From Paramecium sonneborni (Eukaryota; Ciliophora; Oligohymenophorea; Peniculida; Parameciidae), in NCBI GenBank assembly GCA_905182985.1, contig CAJJDN010000027.1, positions 73,468-137,467 on the forward strand: 64,000 nt of DNA, read 5' to 3'. The notes beneath the pieces were generated by a model. The model made no database searches. It was not told where the DNA came from and worked only from the letters and a program-made list of their open reading frames with translations. Each line of letters opens with the position of its first letter. Position 1 is the first letter of the stretch. A program made the translations under genes and the position numbers. Positions 1 through 11,589 of the stretch are shown piece after piece.

Positions 1-3000
1 GTTGTAATTGAAGAATAATGTGATGATGGAAATTTAATTTAATTTGATGGATGTCATAATTGTAGATTTTAATGTCCTGCTTAATGTACTATTTGTGATA
101 ATACTACTGTATTCCCTTGTATTGATATTTGTGGTGATGGAATTATTAGTGGATTAGAAGAGTGTGATGATTCTAATGATATATAATTTGATGGATGTTA
201 TTAATGTAAAATTGAATGTTAACCTTAATGTACTAGATGTATTAAAGGTATATGTTCTGAATGTTAAACATTTGGTTGGATGTTTGATGCTAATTCAAGT
301 TTATGTAGAGAAAAATGTGGCGATAGATATATAGTTGGAAATGAACCTTGTGATGATGGATATAATTTTGACTCAAATGATAGTTGTATTGCTTGTAAGA
401 GAGTATGCAGAGATGATTGTTAAACATGTAGTGATGATGGAACAACATGTTTAGAATGCAAAACTATTGGATTTAAACCATCATATTACTATTGTGTAAA
501 CATTTGTGGTGATGGATATTTAGCAGTAGATCCATATAATAGATATATAGAATAATGTGATGATTTTAATTTAGTTAATTTAGATGGTTGTAATGCAGCT
601 TGCTAATTTTAATGTTAAACAATTGATGTTTGTACAAGTTGTGTAAGTAATAAATGTTAAAGTTGTACCAGCACATATTATTTAGATACACAAAAAAATA
701 AATGTATAGAATTGTGTTATGATAATATTATTGTTGGGAATGAAAAATGTGAAGATATGAAGGATGTTATAATTGTTAATAATCATGTTAGATTGTACAA
801 TTAAAGGTTGTACATAATGTAAACCTGGATATTTATTAACCAATTACTAATGTAAGAATATTTGTGGAGATTCTATTGTTGTAGATGGAGAAGATTGTGA
901 TGATGGTAATTTATATCCTTTTGATACATGTCATTAATGTATTTATTAATGTACATCTAATTGTTTAATCTGTCATAAAGGATAATGTCTATTATGCTAA
1001 AAAGATTTTCTTGAAATTTAAGGAAGTTGTTGGAAGTAATAATAATAATAAGATTATTTATTAATATTAGAATCATAAAAAAATAGAGATAATGATTTAA
1101 CATAAATTATTTTTGTTGAATTTTGTTAGCATTATAATAATTTATAATGTATAAAATGTCAATATCCATTTGTCTATAATTCAATAATATAGATATGTGA
1201 AATCAAATTAGAATATTTAATTCATTATGATAGTCTATCTAATTAAGATTATATTTAACCTTTATTAGAATTTTGTCGAATTTAATATCTAGAAACATGC
1301 ATAGAATGTTATAATTATTTTTAATTGGATTATTTAAATAATTCCTGTTAACCAATCTGTGGTGATAATCGTCTAAATGGTAAGGAAGAATGTGAAGATA
1401 ATAATTCTTTGTTTTTTGATGGCTGTTATAATTGTAAATATTAATGTCATGATTCCTGTATTAATTGTAAATTTGGTAAGTGTTATTAATGTAAACAAGA
1501 CTTAATTTTATTGGATTACAAATATTGTTAAACTAAAACAATTTGTAATGCTATTGAAGGATATTATTTAAATGAAGAAACTAATACTTGTATTGAAAAT
1601 TGCGGTGATACTATAATTTCAAAAAATGAAGATTGCGATGATGGTAATGATATTTAATATGATGGTTGTTACTAGTGTAAATATCAATGTTAAAATTATT
1701 GTTCTGATTGTGTTAAAGGAATTTGCATCATCAAACCTGTGCCTTGTAGTATTGGTTTATATTTTAACTTTGAAAGTCTTTCATGTGAATCTATATGTGG
1801 GGATGGTATTCTAATTGAACCATAAGAAGAATGTGATGATGGGAATCAAAATTAGGAAGATGAATGCAATAATAATTGTTAGTTACAATGTGATCCTAAA
1901 TGTAGTATATGTGAAAAATTAAATAATTGCTTGATATGTAAAAAGAATTATTAGTTGATTAATAAAAAATGCGAGGAAAATAATTATTTAGATCATTATA
2001 TTATCAATTGTAAAATAGTTATTGATAATTAATGTTTGTAGTGTGAAAATGGATTTACTTTATAAAATAATAATTGTATTAGTTATTGTGGTGATGGCAT
2101 CTAAAATGAAAAAGAATTATGTGATGATGGAAACAATATAAATGGAGATGGATGCGATATCAATTGTAATCCATCATAAGATAGTTATTGCAGAAATTCT
2201 GAATGTACAATCATATAATCTCCTAGTGCTAAACTTGTTTTTTCTTATGAATTTTTTGGTATATAATATGCAGAATTAATTTATACTCAAAATATGAAAT
2301 TAGCAGAAGATTATTCTAAATAAGATTATCTTGATAATTTAGTATTTTACATTGATGATAAAAATGAAAAAGCAAGCATTTCATTCAATTCTGATTCAAT
2401 AAGTTAACAATTAAATCATGTAATTATTTAAATACAAATTGAATTTTTGGAATATATTTAAGATCCTGTTTTAAAGCTTAAATTAAGAAATAATTAAATT
2501 TTAATAAATTAATATGACTTATCAATATAATAAGAGACTCTATCTATCAAATTATTATCTCCAAATGTTTTAAATTAAAATTAATAGCAAAGTAGTTAAT
2601 CATTAATTTCTTTGAGTTCATAATTATTGAAAATAATGGCTGTATTTATAGCTTTATCATCTATAACAGGATAATTATAAATTATTTCAAATTTAATAGA
2701 TGTTATACAGTAATTATACTATTTGAAATATTTAAATTCAAGGATTGGCATTAACCTTGCTCAATTTTATTAAACTTTCAAAATAATATAATTAACTAAT
2801 ATTTATGATTAATTCAACATAAATTTAAGTTCTAATTTTAATAATATATTGACATATTACAATTCTGAGCCAATATTTGAATTTGATGATAGGAATGCTA
2901 ATTTTTTAAACAATATATCACAATTAAGTTTAATGTATATCATTTTAGGAATTATACTGATGATATTGAAATTTTTTCCTAAATACATAATGAGAAAATT

Positions 3001-3753
3001 GTCATAATTATATTATACTCAGCTAAATTAAACATAGTTATATATTATAAAGTACATCTAATAACTTTGTTTAACAATTAGAAAAATAAAGTATTAGCCT
3101 ATGATTAAAAGTTTGTTTTTAGCAATGATGTATGAATTTGGAATCAATATATTTCTTGCTATAAAATATTCAAAAAGGGATAATGAAGGATACTGTGGAG
3201 TTAGAATAGCAATATCAACATTAATGTAAGTATCTTAATTTTATTATCATTATTAAAATAAAATTAAGGTATAATCAAAAGATTATAAAAATTAAAGAAA
3301 GAGGATAATGTGTTTATATACATGTGTATGTAAAGATTAGTTTTTATAATATTTTTAATATTCTTTTTTTAATCAGGGTCGATTTAAATTTTGTTGTGTA
3401 TTTTGAACGAATTTTAGTATTGCTACTTTTTATATAGTTACAAAATAATTAAATAATCTACAGAGAATTTGAAGTAATTATCCTCTCATATTATTTAATT
3501 TATTATTTGTAGTATTTATCTGATTAATAATTTTTATTAAAATGATCCATAAACTTTAATTTTGATTGGATGGACTATTATTAGTTTGATGAGCATTGTT
3601 TTAGTAATAACAATAATTATAGATTTGTTTGATTTAATCTATCCTTTTTTTAAAAAAATCTTTAAGAAATAGACAATTCAAAAAAATGGGATAAATGAAT
3701 TATTTTGTGTAGTTGAAAATCAAGTAAATGTACTCAATCGCTAATAATTTTGA
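1..3753 (+). CDS. Cys-rich DUF4215-like membrane protein, 5' partial, frameshifted
   Basis: Read with TAA/TAG as Gln, this is a long ORF open at the left edge. The N-terminal half has repeated units of the form CGDG...E.CDDGN...DGC..C, the signature of DUF4215/myxococcal-type cysteine-rich repeats, alternating with CxxC-rich spacers. After about 2200 the cysteines stop and the sequence becomes Q/N/L-rich. The C-terminal part (about 2640-3753) has several hydrophobic stretches consistent with membrane spans. I infer a surface protein with an extracellular Cys-rich region. The frame shifts twice near 763-794, inside a CYNC...C unit, and once near 3222-3232, where the second copy (3901-6318) has one extra base and stays open. 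With that base the ORF runs to the TGA at 3751-3753. The shifts may be base-call errors or real lesions. No start is visible, and ligand and function are unknown. Confidence 0.75.
1087..3503 (+). repeat. direct repeat, copy 1 of a 2.4 kb duplication
   Basis: This 2417 bp stretch recurs at 3901-6318 (2418 bp) in the same orientation. About 400 bp of unique sequence (3504-3900) lies between the copies, including the 3' end of the first gene and a short intergenic segment. The left breakpoint is at AGATAATGAT; the right end of copy 2 is the N gap. Confidence 0.9.
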
Positions 3754-3900
3754 AAATTAGATTTATTTTTATAGACATTATCACAATTTTTATTTTCTAA
3801 ATATATTTATAATTAGTTATTTGATTATCAAATTTAATTAATTACATCAATAACTCAATATTTCTATTTAAGTACTTCATTAAAATGGTAAAGTAGTGAA

Positions 3901-6318
3901 AGATAATGATTTAACATAAATTATTTTTGTTGAATTTTGTTAGCATTATAATAATTTATAATGTATAAAATGTCAATATCCATTTGTCTATAATTCAATA
4001 ATATAGATATGTGAAATCAAATTAGAATATTTAATTCATTATGATAGTCTATCTAATTAAGATTATATTTAACCTTTATTAGAATTTTGTCGAATTTAAT
4101 ATCTAGAAACATGCATAGAATGTTATAATTATTTTTAATTGGATTATTTAAATAATTCCTGTTAACCAATCTGTGGTGATAATCGTCTAAATGGTAAGGA
4201 AGAATGTGAAGATAATAATTCTTTGTTTTTTGATGGCTGTTATAATTGTAAATATTAATGTCATGATTCCTGTATTAATTGTAAATTTGGTAAGTGTTAT
4301 TAATGTAAACAAGACTTAATTTTATTGGATTACAAATATTGTTAAACTAAAACAATTTGTAATGCTATTGAAGGATATTATTTAAATGAAGAAACTAATA
4401 CTTGTATTGAAAATTGCGGTGATACTATAATTTCAAAAAATGAAGATTGCGATGATGGTAATGATATTTAATATGATGGTTGTTACTAGTGTAAATATCA
4501 ATGTTAAAATTATTGTTCTGATTGTGTTAAAGGAATTTGCATCATCAAACCTGTGCCTTGTAGTATTGGTTTATATTTTAACTTTGAAAGTCTTTCATGT
4601 GAATCTATATGTGGGGATGGTATTCTAATTGAACCATAAGAAGAATGTGATGATGGGAATCAAAATTAGGAAGATGAATGCAATAATAATTGTTAGTTAC
4701 AATGTGATCCTAAATGTAGTATATGTGAAAAATTAAATAATTGCTTGATATGTAAAAAGAATTATTAGTTGATTAATAAAAAATGCGAGGAAAATAATTA
4801 TTTAGATCATTATATTATCAATTGTAAAATAGTTATTGATAATTAATGTTTGTAGTGTGAAAATGGATTTACTTTATAAAATAATAATTGTATTAGTTAT
4901 TGTGGTGATGGCATCTAAAATGAAAAAGAATTATGTGATGATGGAAACAATATAAATGGAGATGGATGCGATATCAATTGTAATCCATCATAAGATAGTT
5001 ATTGCAGAAATTCTGAATGTACAATCATATAATCTCCTAGTGCTAAACTTGTTTTTTCTTATGAATTTTTTGGTATATAATATGCAGAATTAATTTATAC
5101 TCAAAATATGAAATTAGCAGAAGATTATTCTAAATAAGATTATCTTGATAATTTAGTATTTTACATTGATGATAAAAATGAAAAAGCAAGCATTTCATTC
5201 AATTCTGATTCAATAAGTTAACAATTAAATCATGTAATTATTTAAATACAAATTGAATTTTTGGAATATATTTAAGATCCTGTTTTAAAGCTTAAATTAA
5301 GAAATAATTAAATTTTAATAAATTAATATGACTTATCAATATAATAAGAGACTCTATCTATCAAATTATTATCTCCAAATGTTTTAAATTAAAATTAATA
5401 GCAAAGTAGTTAATCATTAATTTCTTTGAGTTCATAATTATTGAAAATAATGGCTGTATTTATAGCTTTATCATCTATAACAGGATAATTATAAATTATT
5501 TCAAATTTAATAGATGTTATACAGTAATTATACTATTTGAAATATTTAAATTCAAGGATTGGCATTAACCTTGCTCAATTTTATTAAACTTTCAAAATAA
5601 TATAATTAACTAATATTTATGATTAATTCAACATAAATTTAAGTTCTAATTTTAATAATATATTGACATATTACAATTCTGAGCCAATATTTGAATTTGA
5701 TGATAGGAATGCTAATTTTTTAAACAATATATCACAATTAAGTTTAATGTATATCATTTTAGGAATTATACTGATGATATTGAAATTTTTTCCTAAATAC
5801 ATAATGAGAAAATTGTCATAATTATATTATACTCAGCTAAATTAAACATAGTTATATATTATAAAGTACATCTAATAACTTTGTTTAACAATTAGAAAAA
5901 TAAAGTATTAGCCTATGATTAAAAGTTTGTTTTTAGCAATGATGTATGAATTTGGAATCAATATATTTCTTGCTATAAAATATTCAAAAAGGGATAATGA
6001 AGGATACTGTGGAGTTGGAATTGCAATATCAACATTATTTGTAAGTATCTTAATATTATTATCATTATTAAAATAAAATTAAGGTATAATCAAAAGATTA
6101 TAAAAATTAAAGAAAGAGGATAATGTGTTTATATACATGTGTATGTAAAGATTAGTTTTTATAATATTTTTAATATTCTTTTTTTAATCAGGGTCGATTT
6201 AAATTTTGTTGTGTATTTTGAACGAATTTTAGTATTGCTACTTTTTATATAGTTACAAAATAATTAAATAATCTACAGAGAATTTGAAGTAATTATCCTC
6301 TCATATTATTTAATTTAT
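3901..6318 (+). CDS. second copy of the Cys-rich/TM gene, truncated at both ends
   Basis: This is a direct repeat of 1087-3503 at an offset of 2814 bases. It encodes the same CDDGN-type Cys-rich units and C-terminal hydrophobic region. It begins abruptly at the shared bases AGATAATGAT without the 5' third of the gene and ends at the N at 6319. Wherever I compared them the copies were identical, except for a cluster of substitutions and one indel at 6017-6055 (3203-3240 in copy 1). In this copy the reading frame is intact through that patch. It may be a true partial tandem duplication, a near-identical paralogue, or a chimeric assembly of two alleles or paralogues. The single-base gap at its end favours an assembly explanation for at least the right boundary. 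Confidence 0.7.
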
Positions 6319-6319
6319 N
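6319..6319. other. single-N assembly join
   Basis: A lone N separates the truncated second copy of the Cys-rich gene from an unrelated TPR gene on the opposite strand. Both flanking genes are cut mid-frame exactly here, so the true distance and adjacency are unknown. Confidence 0.95.
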
Positions 6320-7984
6320 ACCTATGTTTTCTATTGTAAATTACCTTTCATTTAAATATTGTAAACATTATTTGGATCTAATTCAATTGATTTTTCACAC
6401 ATCTCATTAGCTTCATCCCAACGCTTTAATGAACTTAAAGCTCTTCCTAAAGTGAAAAATAAAATATGCTTACCCTTTTATAAATAATTATCAGAGTCAT
6501 ATGGTTTCAAAATTATACAAATATCATAGCAAAAAATAGCCTTTTCATATAATTTTAGCTCTTCTAGGGTTTTTGCTTAGGTTAATTTAAAAAGTTATAC
6601 CTTTTTATTTATAGAGATCTACACTTTTAGGATATTAAATTATACATTAATCTAAACAAACAATAGCCTCACCATAGCACTTCATATCGTATAAAAGTAA
6701 ACCTAAATTTTTTTTAATAATTTTTTCTACTTTTGTGATAATTACCTATTTATTTTATAGGATCTAATTTTAAATATAAATTAAAAAAATCTAGAGCTTC
6801 ATTATAGCGTTTTTATTTTTATAAAATCCTTCCTAAAATTATCAAAAAAATGTTTTTGTACCTTTAATAAAATAACCTGCGTTATAATTTTTATTAATTT
6901 TAAAAATTTCTTCAATTACTTAAAGGGCTTCTTCGAATTATTTTAATTCAAGTAATTCAACACCTTAATATTACTTTTTAAGCTACTTTTTCGATATCTT
7001 GCAAGTAAGTTTATATTATCAACTAATAATGTTATCTCACAAAAATTTAACGCCTCATCCAATTGATTACCATTTTCTAAAACAAATACTAAAATATAAA
7101 AAAATCATACTTTTTGAAATTAGACCAATGACATCATTTTGATTTTTTGTTAACAAAATATTAGATACTTTTTCAATGTCCTCATAAACTTATTTTCTGT
7201 ATTTATTAATTTTTTCTCTCAATTAAACAGCTAATCCAACTTAATTAAGTTCTACTAAGGCTATACCTAATTTAATTATAAATTAGTCCTTACTGTTATA
7301 AAATTTGAAAATATATTAATATTTTTTTAATTATCTATTTTTTTCACTGAAGTATTAATCAGCCTTTTTCCATTCTTTTTTATTGAGTAAAGTAATTCCT
7401 GAAAAATTATTCATAACTAATACCTTCAAACAAAAAGTCCTCTAATTAAGATTATTTCAATAAGGGCTATTTCTCTAAGGTTTATAAAGATTTTAAAGAT
7501 TATTAAAATTAATTGATTTGGAGTAATTCTTTTGCTAATTTTTATTTTAAAATTAATTACCTAATTTATTCTAATTCTCATCTTTTTATTAATTAAGGAA
7601 TTAATACCATTCTTTCATTGAAGAAATATTTTCTCTAATATCAAAATAATCATTTAATTCAATCGATTGTTTAATCTTATTCAAAATTTCTGTTTTTCTT
7701 TGTAATTATTTTAAATATTCTGTATATTTTATTTGTACTTAAGAATATGAATTATTTAATTAGTTTTATTCTATTGAAACCTTTTATAGAGCATTTTCAA
7801 CAATAATTTTAATTTATGAAAAAGGTTTGCAATCATTTTTACAATTTTTATGGATATTATTATCTAATGCACACTTAATACAAAATTAAGGTTTCTACAT
7901 TTAACATTTGACATCTAAACAAAATCCTTAAATTTCCATTTCCTCATGTTCAATATTTTAACAAGTATAAAATCTCTATTACAT
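6320..7984 (-). CDS. TPR-repeat protein with N-terminal Cys/His motif, 3' truncated
   Basis: The ATG is at 7984 on the minus strand. The first 60 residues contain FYTC..IEH, FCLDVKC, FCIKC and HKNCKNDC, a Cys/His pattern that could bind zinc like a B-box. It is followed by Q/L-rich helices and then tetratricopeptide repeats. Typical TPR phrases include LGIALVELNQVGLAVQL and RALSSLKRWDEANEMCEKSI, followed by ELDPNN. Removing introns of 26, 25 and about 27 nt, such as the 25 nt one just before ITLLNKKEWKKAD, restores a single frame. This architecture matches a large Paramecium TPR family of unknown function, probably scaffolding. The last exon runs into the N at 6319, so the C-terminus is missing. 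Confidence 0.8.
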
Positions 7985-8777
7985 AAAAATTAAGTTAATA
8001 GAAAATAATTTTTATATAGCCCATTTAAATATTGATTTCTTTTAAATACCGCATATTTTCTGAATTATTTTAAATGATGCCAATAGTTGCAAAGATTCAA
8101 GTTGAAAAATAATTATTATTATTCTTTAGAATTGCCATTTATAGAAATCTTTAAATTTTAATTATTAACAATTTTCGTTTTCTTTTCTTAATACATTTTA
8201 ATCAGAATCAAGAAAAATATTAAATTTAAATATTAATCTTTAATAACTAGCATATGTATAAATTTAATCAAATTTTGTTTATTAATCTATTTAGATTAGA
8301 TTATTCAATATTTTTTATAGATCATAATATTTATCAAGCATAATTCTACGCTCTCATTTTGTATTTTAAAAAAATTTTTAAATTAAAGGTTCATATTTAT
8401 TTTTCTAAAAAAATATAATTTTAATTTTATCCCTCTAAATAAATTATGTTCAAATAACATGGATTACTACTTTTATTAATAAATCAAGTAGGTATTTTTA
8501 GTAAAAAAGATTTTGTGAAAATTTTATTCTAATTTATGCTATAAATTTTTAATGTAAAATATATTTCTCATGCGAAATATTTGATTTAATCTTCTATAAT
8601 CAATTCTACTCATAAGAATATTTTAAATACGAGCTAATCAAAAAATAAACAAAAAAAATCAAATTTTGCGTATTTTCCATATGCACATACAATGTATATA
8701 AGACCTTTAACAAAAAGATTGAACATTATCTCTCATATTTTGAATTAAAAATTTAGAATAATCAGTTAATCTATTTT
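7985..8777. other. intergenic, no convincing gene
   Basis: This is very AT-rich sequence upstream of the TPR gene, without a recognisable coding or RNA signal. Confidence 0.5.
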
Positions 8778-9083
8778 TCAGATTTATATTATTTAAGGAA
8801 CTACTGATTCAACCTTCTTTATAAGTTGAAGGTTTACTCTTTTTATACTGGATCTATACTCCTATTTCTTTTACTAAAATTAATTACTCATTATTATTAT
8901 ATTTGATTTCTCTAAATATGTTCCTTCTTCTGAATATACATAGAAAGAATTAAAATGAATAGCGTACTTGAAATTTCACTGAAAAATGCCTGAAAAGTAA
9001 ATGTTCAGCCTATTATCGAACTACTCCCATCTAAGCCATTTGAAAGTTGAGTTTTCCCTTTTTATATTATTTGAAATTTGCAT
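8778..9083 (-). pseudogene. possible gene remnant in a GC-richer island
   Basis: From an ATG at 9083 the minus strand reads 35 codons, meets an in-frame TGA at 8976-8978, and continues for about 66 protein-like codons (including FYVYSEEGTYLEK) to a TGA at 8778-8780. A second minus-strand frame through the same bases is also open (it includes MGVVRQQAEHLLF). The segment has visibly more G and C than its flanks and a short inverted repeat, AACCTTC...GAAGGTT, near 8790-8813. It could be a decayed gene, a dispersed repeat or a structured noncoding element. I do not recognise a family. Confidence 0.25.
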
Positions 9084-9222
9084 TTTATTTTTTTCAATCT
9101 GATTCTAAAATGATAAAATATTAATTTTTTTTGGAATAGTATTAAAAAGTAATAATATAAATAATAAGAAATGTTATATTAAATACAAATATAAATATTT
9201 TAATTATAATCTTAAATTAATT

Positions 9223-10565
9223 ATGTTTACTAGTTTCATCGTTTTGATCATTCTAGATAGCTCATTTGGATTCATTAAATATGATACAGGTCTATTAAAG
9301 GTATATGATTACGAAGTTTCCAGCTTTAATTGTTAAAATGGATTCTCTAAAACAGCCACAATAAATTTTGCAGGAACATTTGAAAATTAACCTTAAGTAT
9401 TTTTTTATTTGGAGAAAATTGATTTAGAGAGGGCTGAATTAGAGTTTAAACTATCAATTACAACAATAACAGTAACAAGTAAATATAATGTTAAATAGGT
9501 TTCTAAACTTTAATTAGCTGTGCAAAATATAGGGTTTATAGAACTTAGATTAGATGGTTTGCTATAGATGATTAGCGTATTGAAGTTATTAATAATTTTA
9601 ATATGATAAATCCAGATGATAAAACATTTTAAATTAAAAATCCAAATGCTTAATATGGTTTCTTAACTTTAACCAGTATTCATTTTACAGGTCAAATAGA
9701 TTTTTAATTATCAGTATTTATAAAAAACTAAAGATAAGATTAGTTCTATAACAACAAATTCTGCGACTGTTACTATAACCAAAGTTTCTGGTAAATTTGC
9801 TAATCTTAAATAAATTGGTTATTAATTAGTTGTAGGAGTTTAAGAAGCATTCATCAATTTAGGATTAATGACACCAACAGGTGGTTTTAGTAGTGGAGCA
9901 TTGCCAATTTAAACAAATAGATGGTTTTTCATTGCTTTGTAGGGTCTTAATTATAATTATGCTGATAATATTAGAATTGAAACATTATTTACTAATACAG
10001 CCACTACATTATCTTATACCTTTGGAGCATGTAATATTATTTATTATAATCTTAATTAGGGTAAGGAGTAACTGAAACACCAAATAGACATTCTTAAATT
10101 TGGATTGCTTATTAATTTACTTATTCATACAAAGCTCTTGAATGCTTCAGTGTAAGAACAAGTCGTAGAGAAGCATTTGATTTAACAATTTTGCCACCCA
10201 TTTATTTAGAATTAGTTTCACTAAATCAAATTTATACTACTATAGGAAATTATAACTATATAATAAATAAGTCAGTTTAACCTGTCAATATAGTTATTTT
10301 ATTAGGATGTCCAAATGGAAAAAAGGTCAAAGCAGAATTTAATAAATGTAATTCATGCAGTACATAAAAGTTTTATTCTATTACTTATAATTGTTTTAAT
10401 AAAATGAACTATGTTGGCTTTTACCCAGTATTTAAACAAGCATTTTAATAATATAATCAATTAAAAATTAATATGTAATCCTCATCACTTGAGATCACTT
10501 AAGTTCTTTATGATTAAAAAATCACCGAACAATTAATAATCAAAGTTTAAATTTTAAATTAATGA
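9223..10565 (+). pseudogene. secreted H-type-lectin-like protein, frame broken three times
   Basis: The ATG at 9223 begins a signal-peptide-like stretch (MFTSFIVLIILDSSFGF). Then come at least two units resembling H-type lectin (discoidin C-terminal type) domains: an N-terminal TINFAGTF..QPQVFFYLE segment, beta-strand-like SITTITVTSKY, and later NRWFFIALQG and IWIAYQFTYSYKALE. A Cys-rich C-terminal part (GCPNGKKVKA, CNSCS) ends at the TGA at 10563-10565. The frame breaks near 9545-9556, 9722-9735 (an A-run) and 10057-10066. None of these is explained by a plausible 20-35 nt intron. The gene is therefore either a recent pseudogene or carries base-call indels. The lectin assignment is by fold-like pattern only. 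Confidence 0.5.
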
Positions 10566-11209
10566 AGTTTTATTTATTTTTTTAATTAATTAATCATTCA
10601 GAATAAATTATTCTTATCATCTCTGTCAATCTTATTCATATTTTATAAATATGAGCATAATACCTAAATTTTTTTAGTCTAAAAATGATTATCAACTTAA
10701 AGATTTAAATTTGAATATAGGTTGAAATTTTACTTCATTTATAAGCATGAACTTTTTGTATAGGATTATAAATAGAGAATAATAAACAATTAATTCTAAA
10801 TGATTTTATGATAATCTTTTATATGTGAAGTATCTAACTTGATGTTTTCTCATTTTTAAATATATAAATTAAAGAAAAAAAATAGCATAATTATAAATCA
10901 ATATCATTATTTTAAAATTAGTGCTACTGGACAAGATTAAACGCAATTTATAAGAAAATTATTAATTTTGTTTATTGTATAAGATGTTACTGAAATTAAT
11001 ATTAAATTTTGGATGAAGAAAATAGATGGTCGTTTTATAGAAAAAAGAATTGTAATTATTAATCTTTGGAGACTTGTTACAATTTTCTCTAACATTAATT
11101 CAAAAAGAAACAATCATCATCCAAAAATTATCCATCATTAAAAATAATTTTTCATATTAGTCTCTCTTAAAACTACTAAAATTGTTTTAATTTGCTTATT
11201 CAAAAATAT
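10566..11209. other. intergenic, unassigned
   Basis: This is AT-rich sequence. On the minus strand a TGA-poor stretch continues downstream of the small ORF at 11210-11547, but with a TGA in the middle, no start codon and no motif, so I do not call a gene. Confidence 0.4.
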
Positions 11210-11547
11210 AAACTTATTTATTCAACATCAACTTTTTCATATTTAGAAAATTTAATTTATCTAATTTAATAGAATAAATTTAAAATAAGATTATCTTCCA
11301 TTCTTACTGTAGGTTTTGACTATTGCATATAAAAGAATGGATTGCATACTTCTTCCAAAATAATTTTTATTCCTTTCTCAGCTATTAAGATTTGAGATGA
11401 TAATAATTTATAATAATTAACTTAAATTATAAATCTATGTATATAGTTATATATAATATTTTTGTGATGATCAATAATTGCCTAAATCTCATAAAATTTA
11501 TTAATGTGAAATGAGAAAGCCCAGAATGATGATAAATAATGAAACAT
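11210..11547 (-). CDS. hypothetical small protein
   Basis: A 112-codon intronless ORF starts 42 bases past the ArgRS stop codon, on the same strand. The translation looks protein-like, with mixed charged and aromatic segments such as EIQAIIDHHKNII and LIAEKGIKIILEEVC. I recognise no domain. With only TGA as stop, chance ORFs of this length occur in AT-rich DNA, so confidence is limited. It could be a remnant of a larger gene. Confidence 0.35.
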
Positions 11548-11589
11548 TAATAGATTAATTATATTAATTTTATTTTAATATAAATTTTA

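Noticed and set aside
8976..8978. TGA as selenocysteine in the 8778-9083 ORF
   Set aside because: No selenoprotein-like context or recognisable family, no visible SECIS-like element, and a competing frame through the same DNA.
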